DNA from: Butyricicoccus_A sp963588905 | GTDB lineage: Bacteria; Bacillota; Clostridia; Oscillospirales; Butyricicoccaceae | DNA: 33,187 nucleotides | NCBI GenBank assembly: GCA_963588905.1 | Contig: CAVAJF010000001.1 | Coordinates: 1-33,187, forward strand | Direction: 5' to 3' | In this document: piece after piece, positions 31,634-33,187 of the stretch | How positions within the stretch are numbered: position 1 is the first letter of the stretch | How the letters are laid out: each line of letters begins with the position of its first letter | Position numbers and translations under genes: made by a program | The notes under the pieces: model-generated | Databases searched by the model: none | Seen by the model: only the letters and a program-made list of their open reading frames with translations | What the model was told of the DNA's origin: nothing

Positions 31634-33043
31634 ATGAGTGCTGAAACTACAACAAGCAATGTTGTTTATCAGGGCAAAATTCCGGCGAGAGTCAAATACT
31701 CATTCGCTTTTGGTGCCCTTGGTAAAGACATGATCTATGGCATGATTGCCACGTTTTCTATGATTTACTTTACCGATATTATCAAAGTCGCTCCGGCGTT
31801 TATCGGTACCATGTTCTTTGTCGCAAAACTGTGGGACGCGTTCAATGACCTGTTTATGGGCATGATCGTGGATAATACCCGCAGCCGATTCGGAAAATTT
31901 GTTCCGTGGTTGGTCATTGGTACATTAATCAATGCGTTTGTATTCGTTATCGTATTTACGGACTTCCATCTGACCGGCGTCGGTCTGTGCGTGTTCGCAT
32001 CGGTTGCGTATGTCCTGTGGGGCATGACGTATACGATCATGGATATTCCGTATTGGTCGATTATTCCGAATCTTACTTCTGATCCGGCAGAACGTGAATC
32101 AGTATCTGTTTTGCCGAGAATTTTTGCCAGCATTGGTCAGTCTTTGATTATTGCAGGCTTTGGTGTACAGATTATCAAGGGTTTAGGCGGTGACTACACT
32201 GGTTATCATCGTTTTGCATTGATTATCGCTGCTGCCTTTATTTTTACGATTGGTGTTTGTGTTATCAATCTGCCGAAGAAGCAGACCGCTGGAAAGGCTG
32301 AAAAGATCAGCTTTAAAGACATTTTCTCCATTATCAAAAAGAATGACCAGCTGCGTTGGGCAGTGGCACTGATTCTGCTGTACAATGTCGGCATTCAGCT
32401 GATTATGGGCGTGGCAACATATTACTTTAGCTATGTATGCAATAATGCCGGTATGCTTTCTGCGTTTATGATTAGTGCATCTATTGCAGAAGTCGTTGGT
32501 CTGTTGATTTTCCCGAAAGTAACTAAGAACTTATCTCGTAAGACTGCCTTTTTACTGGCATGTATTTTCCCGGCAGTTGGTTTGATCTTACTGCTGTTGG
32601 TAGGCATTTTCTGCCCAACCAATATTATTTTGACCGCAATTTCCGGCATTATTGTAAAGACAGGCACAGGCTTAGAGCTAGGTTGTGCGACCGTATTCCT
32701 TGCCGATGTTGTAGACTATGGTGAATGCAAGATTGGTACACGAAATGAAGGCGTTGTATTTTCCTTGCAGACTCTGATTGTAAAATTCACAGCTGCGTTT
32801 ACTGCACTGGCAATCGGTTACGCATTGAAGCTGACCGGTTATGTACCGAATGAAATTCAGTCTCTGGGCACACAGAATGCCATTCGTCTGCTCATGTGCA
32901 TTGTTCCGGCAGTGAGTATGTTGTTGGCTTATGTTGTTTATAAAAAGAAGTATAAGCTGAGCGAGGAACTTATGAAGAAGATTACCGCAGCCATTTCCGG
33001 TCATCCAGAAGCTATTGATGATGTCGATTTGAACAATCTGTAA
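31634..33043 (+). CDS. GPH-family (MelB-like) sugar:cation symporter, second copy
   Basis: 469 residues from the ATG at 31634 after AAGGAGGAG; an ATG six codons earlier overlaps that site. About 12 membrane helices are predicted. Family signatures are present: KYSFAFGALGKDMIYGM, FMGMIVDNTRSRFGKFVPW (helix 2-3 loop), YTIMDIPYWSIIPNLTSDPAERE, and VDYGECKIGTRNEGVVFS near the end. The latter two are closer to the MelB/melibiose-type branch than to the transporter at 5933-7309. The probable galactokinase gene starts 12 bases downstream, so a galactose or galactoside substrate is likely. No EIIA-like regulatory tail is present. Confidence 0.9.
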   Translation: MSAETTTSNVVYQGKIPARVKYSFAFGALGKDMIYGMIATFSMIYFTDIIKVAPAFIGTMFFVAKLWDAFNDLFMGMIVDNTRSRFGKFVPWLVIGTLINAFVFVIVFTDFHLTGVGLCVFASVAYVLWGMTYTIMDIPYWSIIPNLTSDPAERESVSVLPRIFASIGQSLIIAGFGVQIIKGLGGDYTGYHRFALIIAAAFIFTIGVCVINLPKKQTAGKAEKISFKDIFSIIKKNDQLRWAVALILLYNVGIQLIMGVATYYFSYVCNNAGMLSAFMISASIAEVVGLLIFPKVTKNLSRKTAFLLACIFPAVGLILLLLVGIFCPTNIILTAISGIIVKTGTGLELGCATVFLADVVDYGECKIGTRNEGVVFSLQTLIVKFTAAFTALAIGYALKLTGYVPNEIQSLGTQNAIRLLMCIVPAVSMLLAYVVYKKKYKLSEELMKKITAAISGHPEAIDDVDLNNL

Positions 33044-33055
33044 GGAGAGAAAATT

Positions 33056-33187
33056 ATGATTGCTTTAGAACAGGCAGAATTATCTCTGCATACAGGAAAA
33101 GCAGACGAAAGACTCTGTGAAGTCTACGGCTATATGGCAGGCAGCCCGGAACTGCCGGAATATCGAAACAGACTGCTGCATGTGCTG
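33056..33187 (+). CDS. galK: Probable galactokinase (N-terminal 44 residues, cut by window end)
   Basis: AAGGAGA precedes the ATG, 12 bases after the symporter stop. The visible part, MIALEQAELSLHTGKADERL followed by CEVYGYMAGSPELPEYRNRL, is like the extended N-terminus of clostridial galactokinases that precedes the SAPGRTEIGGNHTDH motif. That motif lies beyond the window, so the call rests on the N-terminal pattern and on the gal context. If correct, it supplies the first Leloir enzyme, missing from the operon portion seen at the left edge. Confidence 0.6.
   Translation, partial: MIALEQAELSLHTGKADERLCEVYGYMAGSPELPEYRNRLLHVL

Noticed and set aside
1..33187. CRISPR arrays, tRNA/rRNA genes, riboswitches, complete insertion sequences
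   Set aside because: No regularly spaced repeats, tRNA-like cloverleaf, rRNA segment, conserved riboswitch core or full transposase gene was recognised by reading both strands; a covariance-model scan was not possible.

Overview
The window looks like chromosomal DNA of a low-to-moderate-GC, anaerobic gut-type Bacillota, most likely class Clostridia. The reasons are a Firmicutes-type (class II) GalT, a PcrA helicase with a clostridial-style insertion, a YesM/YesN-type two-component pair, an S-layer-homology (SLH) surface protein, strong AAGGAGG ribosome binding sites and sigma-A promoters. This placement is inferred from gene content; no rRNA or other species marker is present.

Left block (1-7.4 kb): a tightly packed plus-strand lactose/galactose operon, galT (cut by the window edge) - galM - ROK glucokinase - lacZ - GPH-family sugar symporter, with 4-base ATGA overlaps and a strong terminator. 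Together they would import lactose, hydrolyse it, phosphorylate the glucose, mutarotate the galactose and feed the Leloir pathway. At the right edge a second GPH transporter is followed by the start of a probable galactokinase, so sugar genes bracket the whole window.

7.4-11.8 kb: a minus-strand AAA/DUF4143 ATPase lies between two copies of a 44-bp direct repeat taken from the lac-operon terminator, followed by pcrA. 11.8-18.9 kb: a YesM-like histidine kinase, a YesN-like AraC response regulator and a solute-binding protein gene broken by an internal out-of-frame deletion, then a secreted SLH-anchored protein with two alpha/beta-hydrolase modules, the first of which lacks its nucleophile serine.

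18.9-23.7 kb: a sigma-70-like factor with a near-perfect sigma-A promoter, a membrane-bound DUF4367-like anti-sigma partner, and then a probable lactococcin-972-type bacteriocin operon (peptide, DUF1430-like membrane permease, ABC ATPase).

23.7-31.4 kb: a defence and toxin-antitoxin island. It holds an AT-rich Panacea-domain antitoxin gene overlapping a three-helix membrane protein gene (candidate PanAT-type pair), type I methyltransferase genes hsdM and hsdS with no hsdR in the window, a Fic protein whose promoter carries a dyad, an orphan Phd antitoxin with a PIN-toxin stub, a second AAA/DUF4143 ATPase and a truncated HicB remnant. 31.6-33.2 kb returns to sugar metabolism (GPH transporter 2, galK start).

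The main points for a second look are the bacteriocin cluster beside the sigma/anti-sigma pair, the Panacea-membrane protein pair, the repeat-flanked ATPase cassette, the pseudo-hydrolase domain of the SLH protein, and the number of truncated toxin-antitoxin genes. No tRNA, rRNA, CRISPR array or intact insertion sequence was recognised.
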